Shown here: positions 1 through 8,614 of the stretch, piece after piece | Layout: the number at the start of each line of letters is the position of its first letter | How positions within the stretch are numbered: the stretch's first letter is position 1 | Source of the DNA: Caballeronia cordobensis | GTDB lineage: Bacteria > Pseudomonadota > Gammaproteobacteria > Burkholderiales > Burkholderiaceae | Direction of reading: 5' to 3' | Length of the DNA: 64,000 nucleotides | NCBI RefSeq assembly: GCF_001544575.2 | Contig: NZ_FCNY02000007.1 | Span: 346,343-410,342, forward strand | Made by a program: the position numbers and the translations under genes | Notes under the pieces: model-generated | What the model was told of the DNA's origin: nothing | The model's input: only the letters and a program-made list of their open reading frames with translations | Database searches by the model: none

Positions 1-1101
1 CCGGTGGAAGGCTATCTCGTCGACAAGTACGGTCCGCGCCCGGTCGTCGTGGGCGGCGGACTGCTATGCGCGATTGCGTGGGCGCTCAACTCGGTGGCGT
101 CGTCGCTGCCCTTGCTGTACTTCGCGGCGGCCGTTGGCGGCGTGGGCGCGGGCGCGGTGTATGGCACCTGCGTCGGCAACGCGCTCAAGTGGTTCCCGAC
201 GCGGCGCGGGCTGGCCGCGGGCATCACGGCGGCGGGCTTCGGGATGGGCTCGGCTGCGACCGTCGTGCCGATCGCGCACATGATCAAGGCGAGCGGCTAT
301 GAATCGACCTTCCTCTGGTTCGGTCTCGGCCAGGGTCTCGTCGTGTTCCTGCTCGGCATGGCGCTGTATGCGCCGCCTGCGCAATTGCTCGCGACGGTCA
401 AGAGCACGGTCAAGGCCGCGGTCTACAACGCGAGTCCGAAGCAGGTGCTGGCCTCGCCGATCTTCTGGGTCATGTACCTGATGTTCGTGATGATGGCCGC
501 AGGCGGCCTGATGGCCACCGCGCAGCTCGGGCCGATCGCGAAGGACTTCGGCCTGCACGATTCGCCCGTGTCGATTCTCGGCCTCACGCTGCCCGCGCTG
601 ACTTTCGCGCTCACGATCGACCGCGTGCTCAATGGCCTGACGCGGCCGTTCTTCGGCTGGGTGTCGGACCGCATCGGGCGAGAGAACACGATGTTCATCG
701 CGTTTGCGATCGAAGCGGTGGGCATCGTCGCGCTGTCGAAGTACGGGCATGACCCCGTGGCGTTCGTCGTGTTGACCGGCATCGTGTTCTTCGCCTGGGG
801 CGAAATCTATAGCCTCTTCCCGGCGACGTGCGGCGACACCTTCGGTCCGAAGTTCGCGGCGACCAACGCGGGTCTGCTCTACACGGCGAAGGGCACGGCC
901 GCGCTGCTGGTGCCGTTCTCGAGCGTCATCACGAATATGACCGGAAGCTGGCACGCGGTGTTCATGCTCGCGGCGGGGATGGCGGCGGTATCGGCGTTCC
1001 TCGCGCTCTTCGTGCTCAAGCCGATGCGCAATGCGCATTCGCAGAAGCACGCGCGCGCGGCATCGCTTGACATGTCGTACACGCCGATCGTGAAGGAATG
1101 A
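1..1101 (+). CDS. MFS oxalate/formate-type antiporter, 3' part
   Basis: The reading frame is open from base 1, so the N-terminus lies outside the window; about 366 residues are visible. The protein is almost entirely hydrophobic helices, with the loop 'DKYGPRPVVV' typical of the MFS helix 2-3 loop, 'WFPTRRGLAAGI', and the second-half repeat 'GWVSDRIGRENTM'. This matches the OxlT-like oxalate/formate antiporter subfamily, whose members are about 430 residues, so roughly two helices are missing. Role inferred: inner-membrane carboxylate exchange. The substrate cannot be read from the sequence. A strong hairpin terminator follows the stop codon. Confidence 0.8.
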   Translation, partial: PVEGYLVDKYGPRPVVVGGGLLCAIAWALNSVASSLPLLYFAAAVGGVGAGAVYGTCVGNALKWFPTRRGLAAGITAAGFGMGSAATVVPIAHMIKASGYESTFLWFGLGQGLVVFLLGMALYAPPAQLLATVKSTVKAAVYNASPKQVLASPIFWVMYLMFVMMAAGGLMATAQLGPIAKDFGLHDSPVSILGLTLPALTFALTIDRVLNGLTRPFFGWVSDRIGRENTMFIAFAIEAVGIVALSKYGHDPVAFVVLTGIVFFAWGEIYSLFPATCGDTFGPKFAATNAGLLYTAKGTAALLVPFSSVITNMTGSWHAVFMLAAGMAAVSAFLALFVLKPMRNAHSQKHARAASLDMSYTPIVKE

Positions 1102-1126
1102 CGGTTTAAAGCGTGTTGTGGCAGGG

Positions 1127-1158
1127 CGGGCGACCCGGCGTGTCGCCCGTTTCTTGTT
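1127..1158 (+). terminator. Rho-independent terminator after the MFS gene
   Basis: A perfect 8-bp stem CGGGCGAC/GTCGCCCG with a 7-nt loop is followed by TTTCTTGTT, 25 bases after the MFS stop codon. Confidence 0.7.
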
Positions 1159-1302
1159 ATCGAGCTCGCGCTCTCCGCTTTTGCGACTGATTTTGATGAT
1201 GCGGCGCGTGCGCCGCATTGCGGATGCGCGTTTTTATCGTGCCGCCGGCAGGTGGTCTCCTCGCTCCCTTATCCCCGTGATCGAGGCAGCACGATGCGCG
1301 TT

Positions 1303-1476
1303 CTATGGCGATGCGCGAAACGAAAGCAGATGACGCCGCGGATTCGAAGCACCGCGCGCGGCGCGATACGCGAGCCGCGGCATACGGACGTCGATGCTGG
1401 CGCTCCACGCGACGAAGGCCAGCGCGCAAGCCGGCGATACGAGAGCGAGAAGGGCCAGACTTACGTGAGCGTTCAT
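1303..1476 (-). CDS. Small membrane/secreted protein, 57 aa, unknown
   Basis: A short ORF begins with ATG at 1476, preceded by a GGAG ribosome-binding site 8 bases upstream. The first 28 residues are Lys/Arg-poor and hydrophobic ('HVSLALLALVSPACALAFVAW'-like), consistent with a signal peptide or single membrane anchor; the rest is short, basic and without a recognised domain. A 20-bp palindrome at 1199-1218 lies downstream. I do not recognise the protein. The clear ribosome-binding site and hydrophobic start are the only support. Confidence 0.35.
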   Translation of the reverse strand: MNAHVSLALLALVSPACALAFVAWSASIDVRMPRLAYRAARGASNPRRHLLSFRASP

Positions 1477-1617
1477 GCGTGTCTCCGGTCGATGTGATGT
1501 TGCCCAGTGACTGTAGTGTCGCCGTGAACGATGCGCGCGCAAACCCGGCTCGCGCAGGGAGCTTGCGATTATTCAGGAGATAGACGAAACGAGCCCCGCA
1601 TGAGTGGGGGCGGCGGA

Positions 1618-1761
1618 TCAGAACCGCGTGCCCACGCTGCAGCCGCCGAAGCCGCCGCCGTTGGTCGCGAAGCCGCCGCAGCCGAACAGGCCGCAGCCGC
1701 CGAGCATGAGGGAAGCGGCGACGAGCGCCGCCGCGGCGCAGAGAAAACGGAGTTGCTTCAT
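1618..1761 (-). CDS. Small glycine-rich lipoprotein, 47 aa
   Basis: The protein starts with a short basic n-region (MKQLRF) and a hydrophobic core, then 'LMLGGC', a good lipobox. After the predicted lipidated cysteine it is only about 24 residues long, very rich in Gly and Cys ('GLFGCGGFATNGGGFGGC'). It resembles the tiny entericidin-like or Gly-rich lipoproteins common in Burkholderiaceae; location inferred as envelope. It is encoded downstream of nnrS on the same strand (nnrS ends at 1839), so it could be co-transcribed. Function unknown. Confidence 0.55.
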   Translation of the reverse strand: MKQLRFLCAAAALVAASLMLGGCGLFGCGGFATNGGGFGGCSVGTRF

Positions 1762-1838
1762 GACGACATCGATAAGTGAAAAGCCGGGCGCGATTCTCGC
1801 GGAACACGCCGGCCCCGATGTCAAAAAGCGTGTGGGCC

Positions 1839-3065
1839 TCAACCCGGCTTGCCGTCCTCGCGCGGCCTGACGAGCGGCGCCGCGTACGCCGCGACATACA
1901 GCGCGAAGGCGAGCGCCCAGCAGATCCCCGCAGCGTAAATCCAGGTCGAATGCCATGCGGGCGCGGCGAGCGGCCCGAGCACGCGCAGCGCACCCGCCGC
2001 CAGGACGAGCGCATAGCAGGCGACGTCGCGCCGGTCCGCAACGAGCGGCCGGCCCGTGTGACCGCGCGCGGTGCGCGTGATCATCCCGATGATCGCGCCG
2101 CCGATCGCGCCCGTGGCGAATGCGTGCATCGCGAGGCTGTGCGGCACGCGCGGCCAGCCGATCGCGGCGAGCGCGAGCAGCGCGAAACCGAGCGGCAGCC
2201 AGGCATACGCGAGATGCAGGATCGCGAGAATCGGCCGCCCGCGCACCGCGTACGAGCGCCAGCCGATCATGCGCGCCAGATGCACGCCGCACGAGAGGAG
2301 CGCGAGCGGCGCGACGACCGCGGCATGGAGGCCGAACGCGTCGGCGAAGAACGCCGCGAGCGTGAGCGGCGCGACCGTCGCTTCGACGAAACGCCAGCGG
2401 CGGGCGACGAAGCCGGGAATCGCGTTGGCGGTAAACATCGGGATCACGCGTCCGCTGATCACGCCGACGAGCAGCACGACGACCCCCGCCGATGCGTACA
2501 CGGCGCGCATCGCGAGATCGGGGCGCGCGTCGATCGACAAGCTGTGGAACGCCGCGTTCAGCGCGCCGAATGCGAGCAGCACCGCGGCGACGAAGTAATT
2601 GCGCCGGTTGCCCGCTTTCACGAGCACGCGCAGCAGCAGGAGCGCCGCGACGGGCAGAAACGCGCTGTCGACGACAGCGGCCGGCAGCGCCGGGCCGCTC
2701 CATACGAGCACGCGCCCCGCGAGCCAGAGCAGCGCGAGCGCGGCGAGCGTCGCGCCCTTGGCCGTGTCGCGCCCGGTCCATGCGCGCACGGCGGTCAGCA
2801 GAAAGCCGACGACGATCGCCGCCGCGAAGCCGAACACCATCTCGTGCGCGTGCCAGCCGATCGGGTCCGCGCGCAGCAGATAGCCGCCGCGCACCGGCAC
2901 GCCCGACAGCACGAGCAGCCACACGGCGAGCGCCACCGCGCCGAACGCCGCGCCGCACAGGTAGAACGGCCGGAAGCCGAGATTGAACAGCGCGAGCCGC
3001 CGATGCTTGGGCTGCCGTCGCTCGGGCGCCGCGACGAAAACGGTGCTGGGTTCTGCGATCTTCAT
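1839..3065 (-). CDS. nnrS: NnrS family haem/copper membrane protein
   Basis: The 408-residue protein is a polytopic membrane protein with the NnrS hallmarks 'LGFRPFYL' near the N-terminus, 'WHAHEMVFGF' after the first helix and a His-containing 'MHAFATGAIGG' later on. NnrS proteins carry haem and copper in the inner membrane and are associated with protection from nitrosative stress; the exact reaction is not settled. ATG at 3065 is preceded by GAGGA. The gene lies downstream of hmp on the same strand, but a strong terminator (3116-3146) separates them, so nnrS either has its own promoter or depends on read-through. Context with hmp and norR fits NO stress. Confidence 0.9.
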   Translation of the reverse strand: MKIAEPSTVFVAAPERRQPKHRRLALFNLGFRPFYLCGAAFGAVALAVWLLVLSGVPVRGGYLLRADPIGWHAHEMVFGFAAAIVVGFLLTAVRAWTGRDTAKGATLAALALLWLAGRVLVWSGPALPAAVVDSAFLPVAALLLLRVLVKAGNRRNYFVAAVLLAFGALNAAFHSLSIDARPDLAMRAVYASAGVVVLLVGVISGRVIPMFTANAIPGFVARRWRFVEATVAPLTLAAFFADAFGLHAAVVAPLALLSCGVHLARMIGWRSYAVRGRPILAILHLAYAWLPLGFALLALAAIGWPRVPHSLAMHAFATGAIGGAIIGMITRTARGHTGRPLVADRRDVACYALVLAAGALRVLGPLAAPAWHSTWIYAAGICWALAFALYVAAYAAPLVRPREDGKPG

Positions 3066-3115
3066 GACATCCTCACATTAAACACATGCGCGACGGTGTC
3101 GCGGCCACTGCGCAT

Positions 3116-3146
3116 AAAAAAACCCGCGGGCGAATGCGCCGCGGGT
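3116..3146 (-). terminator. Rho-independent terminator between hmp and nnrS
   Basis: Read on the minus strand, an 8-bp perfect stem ACCCGCGG/CCGCGGGT with a 9-nt loop is followed by seven T residues. It lies 30 bases past the hmp stop codon and 50 bases before the nnrS start. Confidence 0.85.
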
Positions 3147-3175
3147 CGAGAGGCGCAGTGTCACGCGCGCGCGCT

Positions 3176-4357
3176 TCAGTCGAGCGCCGCGGCCGGGCCG
3201 AAGAACTCGTAACGGCTCTGCGCTTCAGGCACGCCAAGCGCCTTCAGATGCTTTTTCACCGCCTTCATGAACGCCTTCGGTCCGAGGAAGTACGCATCGA
3301 CGTCGCGGTTCTTCGGCAGCCACGTATCCAGCAGTTTTTCATCGACGAAACCGATGCCGTGCGCATCGTGATCGCCGTCGCGCTTGTGCTCGTAGCAGTA
3401 GAAGCGCTTCAACTGCGGATGACGCGCCGCGAGTTCCTCGATCGCCGCGCGGAACGCATGCACGCCGCCGTGCCGCGCCGAGTGGATGAAGTGGACCGGG
3501 CGCTTCGTTTCGAGCGCGGCTTGCAGCATCGCGAGCGTGGGCGTGATGCCGACGCCGCCGCTGATCAGCACGAGCGGCTTCTCGCCGGCTTCGAGCCGGA
3601 AGTCGCCCGCGGGCGGATAGAGATTGAGCACGTCGCTTTCGTGCACGGTCTCATGCAGGAAATTCGACACCTTTCCGTTCGTTTCGCGCTTCACGCTGAT
3701 GCGATATTCGCGGCCATTCGGCGCGGCCGAGAGCGAGTAGTTGCGGCGCAGTTCCACGCCGTCGATGAACACGCGCAAACCGATGTACTGGCCCGGATGG
3801 AAATCGAGCAGCGCGCCGCCGTCTTCCGGCACGAGATAGAACGACGTGATTTCGTCGCTTTCCTTGACCTTGCGCGCGACGACGAAAGGCCGCGTGCCGC
3901 GCCAGCCGCCCGGCGCCTGTTCGCGTTCGCTGTAGATGCCTTCTTCGAGCCCGATCAGCAGATCCGCAAGCTGGCCATACGCGGCCGCCCAGGCATCGAT
4001 GACCGCGTCGGTGGCGATTTCCTCGCCGAGCACTTCGCGGATCGACTTGAGCAGGCAGCTTCCGACGATCGGATAATGCTCGGGTTGGATGTTCAGCGCG
4101 ACGTGCTTGTTGATGATCTGCCCGACGAGGCCGCCGAGCTTTTCCAGTTCATCGATATGACGCGCGTACATCAGCACGCCGTTGGCCAGCGCGCGCTGCT
4201 GTGCGCCGCTTGCCTGATGCGCCTGATTGAACATGGGGCGCACTTCGGGGTACTCGGTGAGCATCTTGTTGTAGAAGTGCTTGGTGAGCGCTTCGCCGCC
4301 GCTTTCCAGAAGGGGGACGGTGGCCTTGACGATGGCGCGGTGTTCTGCTGACAGCAT
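3176..4357 (-). CDS. hmp: Flavohaemoglobin, nitric oxide dioxygenase
   Basis: A 393-residue protein that oxidises NO to nitrate with O2 and NAD(P)H in the cytoplasm. The N-terminal globin domain has Tyr29, Gln53, proximal His85 and Tyr95 at the same numbering as E. coli Hmp. It is followed by the FAD domain ('RRNYSLSA') and the NAD domain ('GGVGITPTLAML'), with the 'YFLGPKAFM' segment near the C-terminus. The start at 4357 is chosen because 'MLSAEHRAIVKAT' aligns with family starts and has GAGGAA upstream; the ORF can be extended 25 residues but without support. It is divergent from norR, with NorR boxes and a sigma54-like promoter in between. Confidence 0.95.
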   Translation of the reverse strand: MLSAEHRAIVKATVPLLESGGEALTKHFYNKMLTEYPEVRPMFNQAHQASGAQQRALANGVLMYARHIDELEKLGGLVGQIINKHVALNIQPEHYPIVGSCLLKSIREVLGEEIATDAVIDAWAAAYGQLADLLIGLEEGIYSEREQAPGGWRGTRPFVVARKVKESDEITSFYLVPEDGGALLDFHPGQYIGLRVFIDGVELRRNYSLSAAPNGREYRISVKRETNGKVSNFLHETVHESDVLNLYPPAGDFRLEAGEKPLVLISGGVGITPTLAMLQAALETKRPVHFIHSARHGGVHAFRAAIEELAARHPQLKRFYCYEHKRDGDHDAHGIGFVDEKLLDTWLPKNRDVDAYFLGPKAFMKAVKKHLKALGVPEAQSRYEFFGPAAALD

Positions 4358-4427
4358 GCTTCGGTTCCTCGTGTGATGAAGGCGGCAGCGGGGCGCTTCC
4401 GCATCGAAATCTTTCGGCAGAATCTTA

Positions 4428-4444
4428 TACACGAACCATGCCAG
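4428..4444 (-). promoter_or_regulatory. Candidate sigma54 promoter of hmp
   Basis: On the minus strand the sequence CTGGCATGGTTCGTGTA fits the -24 half (CTGGCA-G) well. The -12 half is degenerate: GT where the consensus has GC, at the correct 12-base spacing. A start about 60 bases before the hmp ATG is implied. NorR boxes lie 40-90 bases further upstream, as expected for an enhancer-binding protein. Confidence 0.5.
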
Positions 4445-4485
4445 AGTAGAATCGTCGATAAATCAACCGCTTAAGACATCACATG

Positions 4486-4532
4486 GTCGATTCGACGCTA
4501 GTCAAAAAGACTGCAGAAGTAGTCGCAATGAC
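4486..4532 (-). promoter_or_regulatory. Three NorR boxes, GT-N7-AC
   Basis: Three copies of GT-N7-AC lie at 4486-4496 (GTCGATTCGAC), 4501-4511 (GTCAAAAAGAC) and 4522-4532 (GTCGCAATGAC). GT-N7-AC is the established NorR recognition pattern, and three sites upstream of the target promoter is the E. coli norVW arrangement. Relative to the inferred hmp transcription start they sit at about -70 to -115. They overlap the extended norR reading frame, which argues for the later norR start. Confidence 0.7.
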
Positions 4533-6075
4533 TTCGCGTGTCCTGCTGGACGCGCTCGTTCCGCTCATCGAGGATCTGTCGAGCCAGATGCCCGAGACCG
4601 AGCGCTACCGGCGTTTGCTGCACACGCTGCGCGCGCTTTTTCCCAGCGACGCAACCGCGCTGCTACGGCTCGATGGCGATACGCTCGTGCCGCTCGCCAT
4701 CGACGGTCTGTCCAGCGACACGCTCGGGCGGCGCTTTCGCGTGAGCGAGCATCCACGGTTCGCGCGCATCCTGGCCCGCGAAGGGCCGACGCGCTTTTCC
4801 GCCAGCTCCGATCTCCCCGATCCTTACGACGGTCTCGTGAAGGGCGTGAGCGGCCATCTGGAAGTGCATGACTGCCTGGGTTGTCCGCTCGTCATCAACG
4901 GCCGCGCGTGGGGCCTGCTCACACTCGATGCGCTCGATCCGGCACGTTTCGACGGCATCGACATGGCCTCGCTTCAGGCGTTTCTCAGTCTCGCGGCGGC
5001 GACCGTGAGCGTGGCCGAGCGCATCGATACGCTCGCGCGAACGAGCGAGGCCGAACGCCAGCGCGCCGAGGTTTACCGGCAGGCGAGCGGCCCGCGGCGG
5101 CGCGAGATGATCGGCAGCAGCGGGCCGCACAACCGCTTGCAGGAGGAGATTGCGATTGTCGCGTCGAGCGATCTGACCGTGCTCGTGACCGGCGAAACCG
5201 GCGTCGGCAAGGAACTCGTTGCGAGCGAGATCCATGCGCTGTCGCCGCGCGCCGACAAGCCGCTCATCAGCCTGAACTGCGCGGCGCTGCCCGATACGCT
5301 CGTCGAGAGCGAACTCTTCGGGCATGTGCGCGGCGCGTTCTCGGGCGCGTCGTCGGACCGGCGCGGCAAGTTCGAACTGGCCGACGGCGGCACGCTTTTC
5401 CTCGACGAAGTCGGCGAACTGCCGCTGCCCGTGCAGGCGAAACTGCTGCGCGTGCTGCAGAACGGCCAGCTTCAACGCATCGGCTCCGACAGCGAGCACA
5501 AGGTCGATGTGCGGCTCATCGCGGCGACCAATCGCGATCTCGCCGAGGAAGTGCGCGAAGGGCGGTTCCGCGCGGACTTTTATCATCGGCTGTCGGTGTA
5601 TCCGCTCGTCGTGCCGCCGCTGCGCGAGCGCGGGCGCGACGTCTTGCTGCTCGCGGGCTACTTTCTCGAAGAGAACCGTTCGCGGCTCGGCTTGCTGAGT
5701 CTGCGTCTGTCCGCCGACGCGCAGGCGGCGCTGCTCGCGTACCGCTGGCCCGGCAACGTGCGCGAGCTGGAACACCTGATCGGACGCAGCGCACTGAAGG
5801 CGCTTGCGGCGCATCGCGAACGGCCGCGCATCCTGACGCTCACGGCCGCCGATCTCACGCTCTCCGGCGACACCGCGCCAGCGACCGCGCCCGCTGCGGC
5901 GCCGCCATTGCCCGCGCCCGGCGCGGACTTCCGCGAAACGGTGACGGCCTACGAGCGCACGCTCATCCTCGACGCGCTCACGCGTCACAACCAGAACTGG
6001 GCGTCGGCCGCGCGCGAGCTCGGCATGGATCGCGCGAATCTCAACCGGCTCGCCAGGCGGCTCGGCCTCAAATAG
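4528..6075 (+). CDS. norR: NorR, NO-responsive sigma54 activator
   Basis: A sigma54 enhancer-binding protein with an N-terminal GAF domain that in E. coli NorR carries a non-haem iron sensing NO, a central AAA+ domain (Walker A 'TGETGVGKE', Walker B 'GTLFLDEVGEL') and a C-terminal Fis-type helix-turn-helix. The sigma54-contact loop reads GAFSGA, not the usual GAFTGA. The frame is open from ATG 4483 (530 residues), but ATG 4528 (515 residues) aligns with the E. coli NorR start, has GAAG 8 bases upstream, and leaves the NorR boxes mostly outside the gene. The likely target is hmp, and possibly the oxidase operon downstream. Confidence 0.9.
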   Translation: MTSRVLLDALVPLIEDLSSQMPETERYRRLLHTLRALFPSDATALLRLDGDTLVPLAIDGLSSDTLGRRFRVSEHPRFARILAREGPTRFSASSDLPDPYDGLVKGVSGHLEVHDCLGCPLVINGRAWGLLTLDALDPARFDGIDMASLQAFLSLAAATVSVAERIDTLARTSEAERQRAEVYRQASGPRRREMIGSSGPHNRLQEEIAIVASSDLTVLVTGETGVGKELVASEIHALSPRADKPLISLNCAALPDTLVESELFGHVRGAFSGASSDRRGKFELADGGTLFLDEVGELPLPVQAKLLRVLQNGQLQRIGSDSEHKVDVRLIAATNRDLAEEVREGRFRADFYHRLSVYPLVVPPLRERGRDVLLLAGYFLEENRSRLGLLSLRLSADAQAALLAYRWPGNVRELEHLIGRSALKALAAHRERPRILTLTAADLTLSGDTAPATAPAAAPPLPAPGADFRETVTAYERTLILDALTRHNQNWASAARELGMDRANLNRLARRLGLK

Positions 6076-6399
6076 CATCGTTTGTCCCGAAATGATCGAC
6101 AAGGCCGCGCAAAGCGGCTATCTGTAGTCTCCATCGGATCGGCGCAGGGACATTGCGCATCTCAAAAAGATGCGTTTTATTGTTCAAACGCAAAAAACGA
6201 TCAAGTGAGTCGCATGCATTGGCGCGACACATTGAGACAATTCTGAAGCTGGGAAAAACAGGCTGTCTCTTCTAAGATCAGAAAAGCCAAGCGCAACCCA
6301 TCGGCAGCAAGAACATTGCAGCGCCTTGAAGAACCGCGTCGGGTGAAGAGCAGCACACGCCCGATCAATCGAATACGGCAAATCGACAACGGGGGTTAC
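6076..6399. other. Intergenic region before the cytochrome operon
   Basis: 324 bases without a convincing gene. A short hairpin GCCGC-gcaaa-GCGGC (6104-6118) follows norR but lacks a T run. The middle (6165-6300) is A/T-rich and probably holds the promoter of the cytochrome operon. I found no well-spaced -24/-12 element and no clean FNR box. Confidence 0.4.
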
Positions 6400-7131
6400 G
6401 TGCGAAACGTGGCAAAGCGCAGCGCTTTCATCTCGTCCGCGCTCTTCGCCTTTTTCAGCGTCGCGGCGTTTGCGGCGGACGCTGCGGGCGGCGCACCGCT
6501 CGAACGCGCGCCCGACACGATGCAGGCCCGCGTCCTCGGATGCGCCGCATGCCACGGCGCGCGCGGCGAGGGCACCGACAACGATTACTTCCCGCGCCTG
6601 TCCGGCAAGCCCGCCGGCTATCTGTACAACCAGTTGCTCGCCTTTCGCGATGGCCGGCGCAAGTATCCGCCGATGAACTACCTGCTCGCGTATCTGCCGG
6701 ACGCGTATCTGAAGCAGATCGCGGAGTACTTCGCGAGCGAGCGTCCGCCGTTTCCGCCGCCCGCTGCCGTCACCGTCGATGCCAAGACGCTCGATCTCGG
6801 CAAGACGCTCGTCATGAAGGGCGATGCGTCGCGCAAGGTGCCCGCGTGCGTCGCCTGTCACGGTACCTCGATGACGGGCATGGAGCCGGCGATTCCCGGC
6901 CTGCTCGGCCTGCACGCGGACTACCTCAGCGCGCAACTGGGCGCATGGCGCTACGGCACGCGCTCGACCGTCGCGCCCGATTGCATGGGGCAGGTCGCGA
7001 AGCTGCTCTCCGAGCGCGACATCACCGCGATCGCCGCCTATCTCGCGTCGCTGCCGGCGCCGGCCAATCCGGTGCCCGTCGCCGCCGGCTCGTTCAGGAT
7101 GCCGCTCCAGTGCGGCAGCGTTCATAACTAA
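6400..7131 (+). CDS. Dihaem cytochrome c4-like protein
   Basis: About 243 residues, starting at GTG 6400: this is where the basic-hydrophobic signal peptide begins ('VRNVAKRSAFISSALFAFFS', cut after AFA); upstream codons look non-coding. Two c-type haem sites, CAACH and CVACH, lie in two homologous halves, as in cytochrome c4. Location inferred: periplasm. It is the first gene of a tight run ending with the haem-copper oxidase and so probably donates electrons to it. The next gene starts 13 bases after the stop codon. Confidence 0.85.
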   Translation: MRNVAKRSAFISSALFAFFSVAAFAADAAGGAPLERAPDTMQARVLGCAACHGARGEGTDNDYFPRLSGKPAGYLYNQLLAFRDGRRKYPPMNYLLAYLPDAYLKQIAEYFASERPPFPPPAAVTVDAKTLDLGKTLVMKGDASRKVPACVACHGTSMTGMEPAIPGLLGLHADYLSAQLGAWRYGTRSTVAPDCMGQVAKLLSERDITAIAAYLASLPAPANPVPVAAGSFRMPLQCGSVHN

Positions 7132-7144
7132 CCGAGGACCCGTC

Positions 7145-8407
7145 GTGCTCCGTTTTCGACATCTCCGAGCGCTGACCGTCGCGGTCTTCATGGCGGCGTG
7201 CGCCGCGCCAGCCGCGCAGGCGCTGGCGCAGGGCGCGGACGCCGCCACCATCAAGCGCGGCGAATACCTCGCGCGCGCGGGCGATTGCATCGCGTGCCAT
7301 ACGCTGCCGGCGGGCAAGACCTTCGGCGGCGGCCGCCCGATGGACACGCCCTTCGGCACGCTCTATACGCCGAACATCTCGTCGGACAAGGAGACGGGCC
7401 TCGGTCAATGGAGCGCCGACGAGTTCTACGCGATGATGCACACGGGCAAGTCGCGCGACGGCTCGCTGCTCTATCCGGCGATGCCCTTCGCGTCCTATAC
7501 GAAGGTCACGCGCGCGGACTCGGACGCCATCTACGCCTTCCTGATGTCCACGCCGCCCGTGCATCAGCCGAACCGGCCGCATGAACTGCGTTTTCCGTTC
7601 AACAAGCGGCAACTGCTGCTCGGCTGGCGCTCGCTGTTCTTCAAAGAGGGTGAGTATCAGCCGGACCCGAAGCAGTCGGTGGAATGGAATCGCGGGGCGT
7701 ATCTCGTCGAAGGTCTGGGACATTGCTCGATGTGCCATACCGCGATCAACGCGCTCGGCGGCAACGTGACCTCGAAGGCGTTCGAAGGCGGCCTTATCCC
7801 GATTCAGAACTGGTATGCGCCGTCGCTCACGTCGAACAAGGAAGCGGGTCTCGGCGACTGGAGCATCGAGGACATCGTCGGCCTGCTGCATGCGGGCGTC
7901 AGCAATCGCGGCGCGGTCTATGGGCCGATGGCCGAAGTTGTCTACGACAGCCTGCAATATCTGACCGAGGAAGACGTGCGCGCGATGGCCGTCTATCTGA
8001 AGGCGCTGCCCGCGCGTTCCGGCGACAAGTCCGAGCCGCCGAGCCAGGCGGTCGCCGAGCAGAAGACGAGCCTGTCGCCGCTCGGCAAGAAGATCTACGA
8101 CGCGCAATGCGCCGAATGTCACGCCGCGCAGGGCCAGGGCAAGCCGCCCGATTTTCCGCCGCTCGCGAACAACCAGTCGATCGTGATGAGTTCGGCCGTC
8201 AATCCGATCCGCATGGTGCTCAACGGCGGCTATCCGCCGGGCACCTTCAAGAACCCGAAGCCCTACGGCATGCCGCCTTTCGCGCAGTCGCTGTCGGATG
8301 TCGAGGTCGCCGCGGTGGTCACGTATATCCGCACCGCGTGGGGCAATCACGGCACGCCGGTCACGGTGAAGGAAGTCAACGAGCTGCGCTCGGCGCCACT
8401 TTATTGA
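7145..8407 (+). CDS. Trihaem cytochrome c, dehydrogenase-subunit type
   Basis: A 420-residue protein with a cleavable signal peptide (ends 'AQALAQG') and three haem-c motifs: CIACH, CSMCH and CAECH. The layout and motifs such as 'FGTLYTPNISSDKETGLG' match the cytochrome c subunit of membrane alcohol or gluconate-type dehydrogenases, but no dehydrogenase subunit is present here. Instead it lies inside the oxidase operon, suggesting a role in electron delivery to the oxidase. GTG start with GAGGA 8 bases upstream. Confidence 0.85.
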   Translation: MLRFRHLRALTVAVFMAACAAPAAQALAQGADAATIKRGEYLARAGDCIACHTLPAGKTFGGGRPMDTPFGTLYTPNISSDKETGLGQWSADEFYAMMHTGKSRDGSLLYPAMPFASYTKVTRADSDAIYAFLMSTPPVHQPNRPHELRFPFNKRQLLLGWRSLFFKEGEYQPDPKQSVEWNRGAYLVEGLGHCSMCHTAINALGGNVTSKAFEGGLIPIQNWYAPSLTSNKEAGLGDWSIEDIVGLLHAGVSNRGAVYGPMAEVVYDSLQYLTEEDVRAMAVYLKALPARSGDKSEPPSQAVAEQKTSLSPLGKKIYDAQCAECHAAQGQGKPPDFPPLANNQSIVMSSAVNPIRMVLNGGYPPGTFKNPKPYGMPPFAQSLSDVEVAAVVTYIRTAWGNHGTPVTVKEVNELRSAPLY

Positions 8408-8416
8408 ACATCGACC

Positions 8417-8587
8417 ATGAACGAAGACCCGAAGGAAGCCTCGGCCGAAGACGCGAAGGTCGACGAGATCGTGCGACGCGGCCCGTCCGGCGCGCTCGCG
8501 CTCGCGGGCATTTCGACCGCGATCGTGATCGGCCTCTGGTTCGTCTTTTACTTCGCCGTGTTTCTGCCGCGCGGCGTGATCCAGTGA
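8417..8587 (+). CDS. Small oxidase subunit IIa-like protein, 56 aa
   Basis: An ATG at 8417 opens a 56-residue frame: an acidic hydrophilic N-terminus (MNEDPKEASAEDAKVDEIV), then one transmembrane helix ('AGISTAIVIGLWFVFYFAVF') and a short tail. It lies between the cytochrome gene and oxidase subunit II, 27 bases before the latter. This size, topology and place match the one-helix subunit IIa of ba3-type oxidases. The identification is by analogy; no catalytic residues are expected. Confidence 0.7.
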   Translation: MNEDPKEASAEDAKVDEIVRRGPSGALALAGISTAIVIGLWFVFYFAVFLPRGVIQ

Positions 8588-8614
8588 TTCGCAAGGCTTA
8601 TTAAGGCATCGCAT

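Noticed and set aside
4483..4527. norR start at ATG 4483
   Set aside because: No ribosome-binding site, the NorR boxes would be coding, and E. coli NorR aligns from ATG 4528.
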